Made by a program: the position numbers and the translations under genes. A model generated the notes under the pieces. The model did no database searches and had not been told where the DNA came from. It saw only the letters and a program-made list of their open reading frames with translations. From Zantedeschia hybrid cultivar (Eukaryota; Streptophyta; Magnoliopsida; Alismatales; Araceae): a stretch of 64,000 nucleotides of DNA. Every line of letters starts with the position of its first letter. The first letter of the stretch is position 1. Shown piece after piece: positions 45,065 to 56,686 of this stretch. Location: NCBI GenBank assembly GCA_030544215.1, contig JARZZO010000003.1:48342045-48406044 (forward strand), read 5' to 3'.

Positions 45065-46390
45065 ATAGCTATTTTATTCCATCGACGATGGGGGTCTCAT
45101 GTTAAGAGTCAAAAGTTGAACTAGTAATAGTATATCACACATTCCGGAATGCGAGCCTCATTATTAAAGATATTCCTATTCCTTTCATTCCAAATAGCTC
45201 ACGGTGTCACTTGAAGGATCACCCACCATATATGCGCATCATCCTTGGGAAACCGATGGTTCCTCCAGGATGTGAAAACAAGGTCTGTCGAATCACCCAA
45301 CACAATATGCTTGTTTACTTTGTTCGAAATCAGCTGCCACACCTCCTTGGAAAACAAGCACCCCAGGAAAATATGGTCCAACGATTGCTCTTGGTCTGCA
45401 CAAAGAGGACATAAAGTCTCCATACCAGGCATGAAGTGCACCAATCTGTCTCGGGTAGGCAATCTCCTGCGACTCACTCTCCATATAAGCATCTTAACCT
45501 TCAAAGGGGCCTTAGGCTTCCATATAGATGCAGCAAAAGGATGTCTAAGGCCTCCGTTAGAAAGGATCTGGTAAACTGATCTGACTGAGAAGATCCCTTT
45601 GGCATCCCAAGTCTAAGACCAACAATCGTGGACCAAGGAGTTGGGTGAAAAATCTTAGGGAAAGGAGACACCCCAGCTCCTTTATTTCCTCATCCTGAAA
45701 TTGTCTTCTGAAAGATGGGGGCATCATCCCCCATAGCTAGCTAGTGTCAAACACAAATGCCACAACTGCATATAGTCTCGAGAATCTATCACAAAGAGGA
45801 GGGCCCTTACACCACTTATCTGTCCAAAACAAGCATCTCTCTTCATCACCCAAAATCCATTGGATACCTGCTTGCAATACATCAAAACTAGATAGAATAC
45901 CTTTCCACACTACAAATACATTATGCGTAGAGGTGGGCCACACATCCAAAGCTCTAGCTCTAGGATAGTACAACTTGCAGATGGTATCCGCCCATAAGAA
46001 GGGTCCTCCAACTTCCAATTTCCATAACCATTTAGTAAGGAGAGCTAAGTTGACCTCATCCAACTCTTGACACCCAAACTCCCATGCTCCTTGCTTCTAC
46101 AAATTGTACCCAGCATATAACATGCCCTCCCTGCTTATTCTCCCCACTACCTCTCCAGAAGAAATGACTTCTAATAGAGTCCAACTTCTTCTTAATTCCT
46201 TAAGGTACCCCAAAGGCCAAAGATGGACATGAAGTAGATGGGAAAACCATCCAAAATAGAATTACAAAGCACCAACCTTCCTCCATACAATAGTAGTTTG
46301 TCCTTCCAACCTACCAATCTGTCTTCAAAACGGTTGATCACCTTCTGCTACTCCCTTCTCTTAAAACATTTTCTTCTATAATTATGTTGT
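45065..46390 (-). pseudogene. LINE ORF2 C-terminal part with zf-RVT
   Basis: The minus strand reads VINRFEDRLVGWKDKLLLYG then GRLVLCNSILDGFPIYFMSI (46340-46230). Next is LALLTKWLWKLE (46055), then the zf-RVT domain KMLIWRVSRRRLPTRDRL, CPLCADQEQSLDHIFLGCLF (45490-45330), and at the end AIWNERNRNIF (45175). It is a 5'-truncated LINE copy, as is usual. It stops just before the ORF1 of the LINE downstream. Confidence 0.85.
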
Positions 46391-46539
46391 ATAAAGGATA
46401 CTCTATTTATGAAGTACGGTTAAAAGATTACCTTATTGAGTCATAAAACTAAATGATGAAAGATGAACATGTGTTCTTTTAAAGATTCTACAAAATAAAT
46501 TAAAGTTGGGAACTTTTCTTTAAGACTGCGATTCCTTGA

Positions 46540-47015
46540 ATGATGCCTTATTTTATTAAGATATGAAGGGACATCATTCATTAGCAAGATGGACTCACAT
46601 GATCTATCTCTTGGGGATATGGGGATATTAGGACTTGTCCCTTATGACTTATAATATGTGCTTGTCATGGTATAGAGCGTCTCTTGTTATAGGGTTTGAG
46701 TATAGACTCGAGACTATCAACTTAGGCAGAGAGTGGAGATACTACTTGAGTGCACTCGTGATTGAAGCATGAACTACATAGTTTGAAGACCACATACTAC
46801 TCTACTTCTCACCTCATCCCGTAAAGTATCCGAAGACTCTCCAAAAGAGACAAGTGGAGGTTGAGGGGACTGTCGGTAGATGATCTACTCAGCCATCCTA
46901 TGACAGCTAGTGAGTGGTTATCCCCGCTACTTAAGGTTAAAAGACGAGTCACTTAGTCAACGAGCAATTGACTAAGAAATTATTGACTGGTCAAAAAGAA
47001 ATAAAAGATGGAAAA
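46540..47015. repeat. Dispersed repeat R1, copy B
   Basis: Diverged homologue of 835-1330 in opposite orientation, with shared blocks such as CTACTTGAGTGCACTCGTG and CTAGTGAGTGGTTATC. Flanking AT-rich sequence to about 47150 is also alignable in parts. It has no coding potential. Confidence 0.6.
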
Positions 47016-47539
47016 TAATGTGACTCATGCCCAAAATCTTATAACTCTGACTCCTATTGAATTAACTTTATTTAATCTTTTTCATTAATAATTATTACCA
47101 TTAAATTATATTTATCATTAATAATAGAAAAAAAAGAAGAAAAGTTGAAGAAGCAAAAGAAATATAAATATAAATTAATAGGAATTAGATAAATTAAATA
47201 ATGTAAGTTAATATTTCTGTCTCAAGGATTTTATCATAATTAGTTTATGTTAATGAATTGCATGTATCATTTAAACACATTAAAAGAAAAGAACAAGCAT
47301 TGCATTTACATGAAAATTAAAAGGAGGGATAATTACACCAAAAAATCTGTTAAAACCCTAATCACAATTTTGCTCTTCAATTTTTTGGGATATTGTTAAC
47401 AACCTTCTTAATCTAAAATTATGTCAAGAATGCCTCTCGAGTTAGTTGACGTTAGCTACCATAAGAATATACCTAAAAGATTCTGTTAACACTTATTGTT
47501 CAGAGAAAAAAGGCAATTAATACCCTCACGATAGCCATG

Positions 47540-47615
47540 ATGGCACTGAGAGAGAGAGAGAGAGGGCGGGTGGATCTTCCACTCCGACACCGGGCACCCC
47601 AGTCGGATGGTTGGG

Positions 47616-47649
<34 letters not shown>

Positions 47650-48165
47650 TGGTCACCGGCGGTGACAACTACTTCGGTGACTGGGCGGCTCTGCCGAAGG
47701 ACCTGCATGCATCCAAGGGCACCTTCCCCTTATCGACCTTGTCCGGTTGGCCACCGTTTGCACAATGTGGTGGCGGCCCCTCTGCCCCTCCTCCACCCCG
47801 GCCCCTCTTCCCTGCCTCATCGTTGTGCACCAGAGAGAGAGAGAGAGAGGGAGAGAGAGAGGGAGAGAGAGCGAGCAGGGGAGAGAGAGAGAGAGAGAGA
47901 GAACGGGAGAGAGAGAGCGGGGGAGAGAGCGAGAGAGCCCGAGAGAGAGAAGGAGAGAGCCATAGAGAGAGCGCGGGAGAGAGGGAGTAGGAGACAAAGA
48001 GCAGGAGACAAAGAGAGCGCAGAAGAGAGAGAGAGAGAGAAGGAGAAAGCAGGAGAGAGAGCACCAGAGAGAGAACACGGGAGAAGAGAGAGAGAGACCA
48101 ACCTGGGGTTTCCCCCTTCGACGTCGACACCCCTGTGCCGCAAAGAGAGAGAGAGAGAGAGGGAG
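47540..48165. repeat. (GA)n-rich microsatellite array
   Basis: Long GA-repeat runs interrupted by GGGAGA, CAGGAGA and short unique segments (47660-47830). The many Arg/Glu-rich and Ser/Leu-rich frames here are products of the repeat. Confidence 0.95.
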
Positions 48166-48324
48166 GGAGGGGAAGAGATTAAGATATTATTGTCTTTTTT
48201 TTATGTAGAGTTAAAATTTAACCATAATTAGGTCCCTTTTAGTTAGACCCAGTTACATGACGTGATGATAAGGGCATTCTTGACATAATTTTGAGTTAAG
48301 AGGGTATCGACTTCATTGAAGAAT

Positions 48325-48414
48325 GTATGTATTCAGTGTGGTTGGTTAACATAGTGCCAGTAAAGAAGATGAATGGCCAAGTCCGAGTCTGCATCGACTT
48401 TTGTGACCTACTTT
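48325..48414 (+). pseudogene. Short Ty3/gypsy reverse transcriptase fragment
   Basis: The plus strand encodes VWLVNIVPVKKMNGQVRV then CIDFCDLL before a stop. This is the N-terminal RT block of Ty3/gypsy (W..N.V.VKKKNG..R.C.DFRDLN), with Arg to Cys and a terminal change. It is about 26 residues and lies within the right arm of the foldback element; the left arm lacks it. Confidence 0.85.
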
Positions 48415-48599
48415 GAAAAGGTTTGACAGACAGTTATTAATAATACCTCGAAAAATTGAAGCGCAAAACTATAATTAGGCTTTTAATAGGGTTTCTCATG
48501 TAATTATCCCTTAGAGAAACATTCTCTTTTAAAAGGATGAGAGAATTGGGGTAGTGAGCAAGGAAAGGCAGTGGGAATGCAAATGATCCTTACTTTTTT

Positions 48600-49069
48600 A
48601 GGGGGAAAGAAGGTGACTTGTACCACCAATTTTATTATGGAAATAAACAGAGGAAGTATCATGGCATATGAGGAGAGATTTCTCTCCCGTAACTACAAAA
48701 ACTTATGTTACAGAAAAAGATAAATAAATAAATAATCCCCAAATAGGCAAACTCTGCTTCCAATTAGAGTAAGATCTTATCATTTGCTTGACTTAGTTTT
48801 TCTACATAAAGAGGACTTCATATGAGGTCCTTTCTCCAGATTTTTGGTGGACTCAAAATCGGCTGAATTGCCCGATCCGGATCGAGATTGGAATCTGCCA
48901 ATCCTGGAACTAGCCAATTTTTTTCTGTCTTTTTTTTTATTTCAACTTTTTTTTTTAAATTCTTCCATTGGGTTGCCTGATCCAAATTAGATCGGATAAG
49001 GATTGAGACCAGCAGATCTTGAATGCCGAACCGAATCGAAATTCCATGCATTGTCAGGTTCCCTCCATA
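48600..49069 (-). pseudogene. LINE 3'-tail-like fragment and flank of copia
   Basis: 48619-48660 (GTACCACCAATTTTATTATG) resembles the LINE 3' end at 33815. The rest to 49069 is unassigned, with GATCCGGATCGAG-like motifs at 48868. The copia element is inserted at its high-coordinate end. Confidence 0.35.
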
Positions 49070-49074
49070 GAAGC

Positions 49075-49329
49075 AGTAGAAAGAAGGAATACAAGGGTTG
49101 GAAGAGGTAGGGAAGAGGTGCGGCTAGCTCTCTCTCTCTCAACTAGCGAGGCGGCTAGAACTCAAACAACTATATATAATAGGGTAAATGTAATACAATC
49201 ACTAATGACAGTTCTGCCCCTGTTAACATAACATACAGGAGTAAAGCCAGAATAAAAAACATAATAAAAACAAGTAAAAGATAGACAAAAGACATAATCG
49301 CCCCTACTTAACATCTATTTATTACTACA
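49075..49329 (-). repeat. Copia 3' LTR
   Basis: About 255 bp, starting on the minus strand with TGTAGTAATAAATAGATG. The opposite end has AGTAG where the 5' LTR has TGTAA, so the terminal T is mutated. Confidence 0.9.
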
Positions 49330-49340
49330 CTCCCCCTCAA
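49330..49340 (-). other. Copia polypurine tract
   Basis: The minus strand reads TTGAGGGGGAG directly before the 3' LTR start TGTAG. This is the plus-strand priming site. Confidence 0.8.
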
Positions 49341-49344
49341 GCTG

Positions 49345-50910
49345 AGCATGGATATTTAGCATGCCCAGCTTGCCAATCACATCTGAAAATTGATCCCTTA
49401 GAAAACCTTTAGTGAATACATCTGCAAGTTGCTGTCCAGAATTTATATAAGCTAGGCATAAATCCCCATTCTCTAATCTTTCTATGATGAAGTGCCTATC
49501 AGTCTCAACATGCTTGGTCCTGTCATGCTGGATAGGATTATTTGCAATATTGATGGAAGCTTTGTTATCACAATAGAACTTCATTGGCAGCTGTACTTTC
49601 ACTCCAAGATCCATAAGTAAAAATTTTAACCAAACAAGCCCAACTACAGACTGAGCCATGGCCCAGTATTCAGCTTCTCCACTGGATCTAACACATACTG
49701 ACTGCTTATTGCTCCTCCAGGTTACAAGATTGTCACCCAAAAATATACAACAGTATGTTGTGGATCTTCTATCACCCTATGATCCAACTCAATCAGCATC
49801 AATGTACCCTTCCAGAGCAAGATGATTACTCTTGGAAAATAGAAGATATTTTCTCAAGCAGGACTTTATGTATTTCAGAATTCTGTCCACAACTCCAAGA
49901 TGTGATGTACAGGGTGCATGCATAAACTGACTTATTATACTAACAGCATAGGCAATGTCAAGCCTAGTTAGGGATAGAAACAACAATTTTCCTACTAGTC
50001 TTTGAGATTTCCTATTCTCTCCCTCAAGTAAAATTTCACCATCCAAGATACTCAGTCTATGATTTGATTCAGTAAGTGTATCTGCAGTTCTGCATCTAAG
50101 CTTCCCCGTTTCTGTCAGTAGATCAAGTGCATACTTGCACTCGCACAAATAAATTCCTCTAGATGATCTAGTCACTTCAATGCCTAGAAAGTACCTCAGC
50201 TGCCCCAGGTCTTTGATTTCAAACTCTTTTGCTAGATTTTTCTTCAAGAGTGCAATTTCAACATCATTATCGATGATCAGGTCATCAACATACACTAGTA
50301 AAACCACAACTTTGCTATTAACCCATTTTGTAAACAGAGTATGATCTGCATTTCCCTAGGTGAAGTCATATTTGACCATGGCCACTCTGAATCTCTCAAA
50401 CTAGGCTCGAGGGGACTGTTTTAGGCCATATAGAACCTTATTCAACTTGTACACTTTGCCACTAGTGATCATTCCTAGAGGTGGCTGCATATACACTCCT
50501 TCTGTAAGCTCACCATTCAAAAAAGCATTTTTGACATCCAGTTGATATAATTCTCAAGAGTAATGAGCTGCCATAGCAAGAACAACTCTAATCGTGTTCA
50601 ACTTAACTATTGGTGCAAAGATTTTCTCATAATCAATCACATACGTTTGAGTAAACCCTTTTGCAACCAGTCTTTGAATCTTTCAACACTACCATCAGCT
50701 CTAAACTTAGTGGTATACACCCATTTTGATCCAACCAGTTTCTTCGCTTGGAGAAGATTAACAAGAACCCAAGTGTTGTTCCGTTTGAAAGCATACATTT
50801 CTTCCTCCATAGCCTTCACCCACCGCTGGTCTTTGGTAGCCTCTGTAAAAGTTAGGGGATTTAAACAAGAAGAGATGACAACAATGAAGGTTCTATAAGA
50901 AGGAGACATT
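49345..50910 (-). pseudogene. Copia reverse transcriptase and RNase H
   Basis: The minus strand: WVKAMEEEMYAFKRNNTWVL (50830) and LVGSKWVYTTKFRADGSVER (50740) start the RT. YVDDLIIDN at about 50290 is the catalytic box. FEIKDLGQLRYFLGIEV follows at 50230, then LVGKLLFLSLTRLDIAYAVS (49990). RNase H has VTWRSNKQSVCVRSSGEAEY (49720), FYCDNKASINIANNP and HVETDRHFI. Stops and frame breaks lie at about 50640-50310 and 49790. The catalytic YVDD is intact but the whole frame is not. Confidence 0.9.
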
Positions 50911-50949
50911 TGTAGGTAACATAAGTACTTTGAGAAAGGATGAATGGCG

Positions 50950-52427
50950 CAGTCTCATACACCTTTCTAGACAGCAATAGGTTTCTCAAGATCACGCTCA
51001 TCTTGCACAATTTCAGTTAGGACAACATCAGAATTAATGGGTTTAACCAAATAAATAGAAGAACTAGGTTCAGTGTTAAGAACATTACCAATTTCTTGGG
51101 ATAATGGATCTGCAGAATAGTCTGTCACAGCATCCAGTCCCAAGTTCTCAGCTTGCTTTTGAACTTTTGATCTTCTGACATAGTGCTTCAGTTCAGTCCC
51201 CTTTGTGCTAATATCATGTCTTTTTTTCTGAGAGTTCAGATTCCTCAGTTGTGATAGTCCTTCCAGGGACAACAACATTGGGAATAGTCAAGGTTGTGGC
51301 TGGAATTTGAGAACTCTCTCCCTCAGACACATCCTGAGAGTGATAATATGAATGTGATTCAAAGAAAGTGACATCTTTCACAACATATTTTTTCTTTGTC
51401 TGGGGGTCATAACATTTGTAACATTTTTGTGTGGGAAAGTACTCAAGGAAAATTCTATGAATAGTCTTGGCATCAAGTTTGGATTTGTCAGGAACTATAT
51501 CATGAATAAAACACAAGGACCCAAACACTGTCAATGGTAAAGGGAAGAGTGAGTGTTGAGGTCGAAGAATAGAGTAGGGGGACCAAAACTAGAGGATTAT
51601 GGCAGGCATTCAATTGATGACATACGCAACAATAAGTACAACCTCTGTCCAAAACCTTGTAGGAAGGCTATGATGGAGAAGGAGTGCCCGAGCTGTTTCA
51701 AGAAGATCGCGATTTTTCCATTCAGCTATTCCATTTTGTTGAGGAGTATAGGGACATGATGACTATGGATGATCCCTTTACCTTAAAAGAAGATATACAG
51801 ATTTTGTTTCAAAGTATTCTTTTGCATTGTCTAAATGAAAAACTTTTATTTTCTTTTCAAACTAATTTTCCACTATGTTCTTAAACATTTGTATGACCTG
51901 GGGCACATCTTCCCTAGACTTATAGGATACACCCAAGTGCAGTAAGAAAAATCATCAATGAAAATTATAAAATAACGGTGGCCATCAATAGAGGAAATAG
52001 AAGTAGGACCTACACATCAGAATAGACCAACTAAAAAGAAGTGGAACTTTTATTCATAGAAGGAGGAAATGGAGTTCTACAATGTTTTGCAAGATGACAA
52101 GTTTGACACTGAATAGAATGAATATCTACTTTCTGAAACAATGATGGAAACAAATATTTCAATGAAAGGTATCCTAGACAGAAATGTCACAGCTGTATCT
52201 CTCCTATTTTCTTAGACAAGACACTAGTGCTTGAAGACTGAAGAGCAGCACCATACTAGGACTGGAGCTGATAAAGACCTCCTACTTCACATCCACTCTC
52301 AATCAGTTGGCCTATCCTCAGATCCTGAAACACAAAATGAGTCGGAAAAAATGTTATGGAACAATTCAAGGATTTTGTGAGACTACTTACAGAAAGCAAA
52401 TTTATTTACAAAGTTGGAACATGTAAT
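50950..52427 (-). pseudogene. Copia integrase region
   Basis: The minus strand resumes after the hAT at 52427 with sequence corresponding to SLTKSLNCSITFFPTHFVFQ, then the GAG-pre-integrase zinc part (CQTCHLAKHCRTPF, about 52110-52070), and the integrase core to about 51600 with many stops. FGSLCFIHD... and ...YKCYDPQTKKKYVVKDVTFF at 51534-51360 are the usual end of the copia integrase (FG...F.H.......K.......F.GY...KGYK.YDP). 51278-50967 is the variable linker before RT. Confidence 0.8.
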
Positions 52428-52739
52428 GCTAAGGACAAGGTTAAGAAACCCGGGATCGGGTCCCGGATTGGCCGGTCCAAAACCGATCGGATCGGCCGAT
52501 TCCGATCCGAGTCAGTCCGATCCCGGCCGATCTTGGCTGAGTCAGGCTCGGCTGGTTCGGATGGCAGAAAAAAATAAAAAAAAATATGAAAAAATGTGAA
52601 AAAAATATAAAACACAAGTCTAATGCATAATTGTGTTGAAATACATTGATTTGAAGTACATAAGATGTTGTTGGACAAAAAAACCTAGAATAAACTTACA
52701 TATATGATTATGAACTTACATTTATTCCAAACGTACATT

Positions 52740-55700
52740 ATACTGAATGAACATATGGCTAACATACTCAGCCCATGACATATAGCTCTGGTAGTATTGT
52801 TCATATTGCATCACATACCGGCTATAGTCATCCGTATTAGTATAAATGACTAACAATTGTGGATATTCTAGACAACCCCCTGAATATTCGGATGTATCAG
52901 AATGTTGAGGAGGGTAAACTACATATCCAGTAGGCTGACTATACCCGTATGGAGAATATGATGATGCATCTGATAGTTGCTCCTGATATTCTCTCTCCCT
53001 CCTAAGTTCTTCTTTGGCCTCTGCACACTGAGGAGCTTTACCTTTGTCCTTCCTCCTTGATCTGCTGAATGTTTGAATGGAAGATTCTTCACGTCCTGCT
53101 CTGCTACTATGATGTTCATCTTAGATAGCATGTGTGTATTCTTCTTCTCCAGTGAATTGAATTGGTGGAGCTGGGGCTGGGGCACTGGTAGTATCTCCGC
53201 CATCCTCAGAACTGTCAGAGCTCGTCTTTGATGTCAAGTCATTTGAGGTTTGATATTGGACCTCATCACTTGGTCCTCAGTGAATTGAATTGGTGGAGCT
53301 GGGGCTGGGGCACTGGTAGTATCTCCGCCATCCTCAGAACTGTCAGAGCTCGTCTTTGATGTCAAGTCATTTGAGGTTTGATATTGGACCTCATCACTTG
53401 GTTCTGACGTTTCATCATCTTCCTCGATAGTCTCCAGATCAACAATCTGAATTCCAATACCACTCTTCCTTTTGCTTGGTGCTTATTTTTTGCTCTTCTT
53501 CTGACGTTTTGGAGAAGGAGGTTGAAAATCAGTAAGTAATGGAACATTATCTAACTCACCTTCCGCCCATTCCCGATCATTTGGGTTGAATTCAAGCTCA
53601 TTTGAGGTGCTTGCATCAACCCATGCATTTAGTGGATGTTGCTCCTCGAACAGCTCATCCAACTCTATGGGTTCTTCTACATGTGTCGTCTATGTGGCTT
53701 GTCCGGAAATTCTCTCTTTCTCCTGCCTTTGAAGGTTCCTTATGAGCTCCAGATTTTTTAGCTTCAACCTCATGTTATAATGACAGAATACTAACTTCTC
53801 TAGACGGCTCGACTTCAATCTATTCATTTGCTTGGTGTGAATCAAGCCAAAGGTACTCCAGTTTCTCTCACAACCTGATGAAGAGGTTGTTTGACTTAAG
53901 ACCCGAATTGCGACATAGGCTAGATCTTCATACCCATATGCAAGCTATAATTAAAAATTAAGTAGAACATCTAGTTAATAATTTTCAAACCTAGACTCAA
54001 AATTTTGGCAGCTCTTTGAACAGTACTTGTCCCAAAGTGGTATAACATCATTCTGTAATCATGTATTTGCTTGCATGTCATTATTGCTCTGTCCTCATCT
54101 GCAAGCATGCGCTTAATAACAGACTTAGCCCCCATCAACACTTCCGAGCAACTATCATAGTTATCCTTCTTCCCATCAGTTCTAAACATGTACTGAGGGT
54201 TGAAAAAATAACCTAAATAAATAAGTCGAAGTTAGTTATTACTTAAGAGAAATGTGTATACAAATAATACATATAGAAAGTTAGTAGCTTACCAGCTGCA
54301 TGAAGATCGTGATGTAAAGTGTGTTCCCAACGTCTGTCTATTATGTCCCACCACTTCACAAAGGTTGTTGGGTTGTTCAGTTGAATGAGCTCCTTAGCTC
54401 TGTCCATAGCTTCATATAAATATCCCATATCCGATCTTCTTTCTCCATCACAAGATCGCAAGACACGGACAAGCGGTTCTACAATATTTAACACCGCATG
54501 CACCCCCCTCCAGAAGGGTCTAGACTGAATTAGATCAGCCACTTTCTTACCGTTCTCTCTGACCTTAGTTGGTACATGCCGCAATATGTGATTCTCCCAA
54601 TCTTCCGATGCCACCATCCTAATCAACTTGTTCTTTTGTTGACTTAAACTATCTAGAGATATATATTGAGATACAAACCTGGAGGCCCCTGGACGAAGCA
54701 ACTCTCTTCCATAAGTATGTGTGCGCATGATATCCAGAATGTTGTTGTGGTTGTAGATGAATGTGTTGATAAATCGACCACTCTTGACCACTCCATCTAC
54801 CATCGGATCAGAGCAAATGTCTTCCAACATCAAGTCAATACAATGAGCAGAACAGGGAACCCAGTATAGATGTTCTCTCTTCTGCATCAACATTTGTCCA
54901 GCTAACTTGAACGCCGCTGCATTGTCCGTAACCACTTGGGCAATCCTTTTTTCGCCCACTTCTTCCACCATTTGATCCATTAATTCATATAAGTACTGGG
55001 CATTCTTTATTTTTCCAGATGCATCAATGGACTTCCAAAATACGGTTCCGGCTTTGCAGTAAATTAAGAAATTGATTATACTTCTTCTTGTTATCCCTGT
55101 AAAGTTCCAAACGTGATAAGAAATCAGAAAGAGACCCATTCTGATTAAGAAAAAATGAAGATAAGAAACTGAAGATAAGATTTATGTACCTGTCCATCCA
55201 TCGCATACTGAAGATAAGATTTATGTGCATGTCCATCCATCGCACATTAAAGTGCATCCACACTCATCCCAGATCCTTTCAAATGATTTAATGTATGTTC
55301 GGATGTCATCAACTTCCATATCCAAATACTTGTTGTATATCTCATATGGAGAAGGTCTCTCAACCCCTTTGCCAACTTCTTGTATGGTCTCGATCATGGA
55401 CTCATAATATGGCCCCTTGGCAACATTAGTAGGGATATTGTTATAGAAAAACTACCTAGATGTAACTCTCCCTATCTTCTCCTTACAAACTTTTAAGTTC
55501 TTGAATGCAGCACTAATAGAAGGTTGTTTATCCCTCTTCTTGGTGAGCAAGGGATCTATTGGACCTACTCTAGGATCTCCAGCTCTAGTGAACTCCTGAG
55601 GCAGCTCCTCGCATACATTAGCGCTCATGCCGGCGCTAGTGCTCTCTTGTGCAGAAGGTGTGGAGCCACTTCCTTGTCCTCCATATCTTCCAGTTTGCCG

Positions 55701-56237
55701 AAATAAGTCCTCATCTGCAAAGGACCGCCGGCTTGCTTCCATTGCACGTCGCAATTCAACTTTAAATGTAAAAGAAAAAAAATTTAATCTACTATAACTA
55801 TTTGTCTGAAAACGTTAAATGAAGAACATGAAAATAAGTTAAATAAGAAACTTACTTGTATCCCAATCATCAACATTTATAGGTTGATTACTTCCATCAA
55901 GCCGGACTCCAGCATCAGACCTTCGCGCTGGTTCAGACAATTCCTCTCGAATTTCCTGTCTTCTTTAGGCAGTACTTGCTTTGCTTGATTCCTTCTCCTT
56001 CATATAAGTTCGAAATTGGATCCTAACCTCTGAAGGAACTCGAGCACATGCTGCAACTTTACCTTTTATTCCAGCAAGATGTTGTTTGAATCAGTAGACC
56101 CCGCCAGAGACGACCCGGTTGCAATATTTGCATTGTACCTTTCTTTGGCCCATGTCCACCGGTGTGCAATGACCCCAAGCAGGATCAGCGCTAGGAGGAT
56201 TCCCAGATGACCGCTCAGCAGCACCTTGAGATGCCAT
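52740..56237 (-). pseudogene. hAT transposase, copy 3, multiple stops
   Basis: It starts at ATG 56237 (MASQGAAERSSG). The BED finger is CKYCNRVVSGGVY*FKQH, where TGA at about 56090 breaks the frame. Another stop follows near 55975. The second exon (55754-55452) reads QPSISAAFKNLKVCKEKIGR and ends TSR*FF, again TGG to TAG. The core (55079-54290) is open: VFWKSIDASGKIKNAQYLYE, VVTDNAAAFKLAGQ, PCSAHCIDLMLEDICS. Then 54189-53971, and the dimerisation part with LSQTTSSSGCERNWSTF at about 53910-53850, then a Ser/Tyr-rich tail to about 52740. It is a dead copy of the same transposase type as at 37559-41128. Confidence 0.85.
53151..53402. repeat. 128 bp tandem duplication in hAT copy 3
   Basis: Two successive copies start AGTGAATTGAATTGGTGGAG (53151 and 53279) and end ...CATCACTTGGT. 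They are almost identical, so the event is recent. It lies in the transposase C-terminal tail. Confidence 0.95.
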
Positions 56238-56686
56238 TCCTTCACAGCACAAGAAGATGAGAGATCGCGGAGCTTGTAGTAGACTAGAAGTGACCTCGTG
56301 GGAGAGATGGAGAGAGAATTCTATGATCGAGAATGTGGGAGAGAGAGCAAGAATGTTAGGAGGCTCAAAGGAAATTTGTGGAGCCTTAGGAGGGCCTTGG
56401 GGGGGTTTAAATAGACCCCCAAGGCCCAAACTAGCCGTTGCTGGCCGTTTGGGAATGGCCAGCAACGGCTAGGTTGACCCCCAACGGCTAGTCAAACTAG
56501 CCGTTGGGGGCCGGGTCGGGCCGACCCGGCCCGATCCGGTCTCGGATCGCCCGATCCAGCTCGGATCGGACGATCCGAGTCCTGGACTCGGCCAGGTTAC
56601 TCGGGATCGTCACGGACGGACCTAAACCGGTCCGACTCGGCCGATCCGTGCCGATCCGAGCCGAGTTTTTAAACCTTGGCTGAGGA

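Larger units (their letters stand above)
47332..48505. mobile_element. Foldback-type element with long terminal inverted repeats
   Basis: The left arm (47332-47445) starts AGGGATAATTAC. The reverse complement of the right end (48505 inwards) also starts AGGGATAATTAC and follows with matching blocks (TTTTGC.CTTCAATTTTT; AAAATTATGTCAAGAATGCC). The right arm carries an extra ~110 bp with a gypsy RT fragment. The centre is a (GA)n-rich array. No clear target duplication was found. Mutator-like or foldback origin is inferred. Confidence 0.65.
52436..56678 (-). mobile_element. hAT element copy 3, in the copia
   Basis: The 4,243 bp element has ends CAAGGTTAAGAAACC and (inverted) CAAGGTTTAAAAACT, flanked by the 8 bp duplication GCTAAGGA / GCTGAGGA (52428-52435, 56679-56686). 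GC-rich subterminal regions (52450-52560, 56500-56660) contain GATCCG / CGGATC motifs. The copia frame reads through the site once the element is removed. It is related to but clearly diverged from the hAT at 36815-41511. Confidence 0.95.

Noticed and set aside
47607..48231. Long Arg/Glu-rich and Ser/Leu-rich open frames
   Set aside because: All are translations of a (GA)n microsatellite; frames are open on both strands for that reason.
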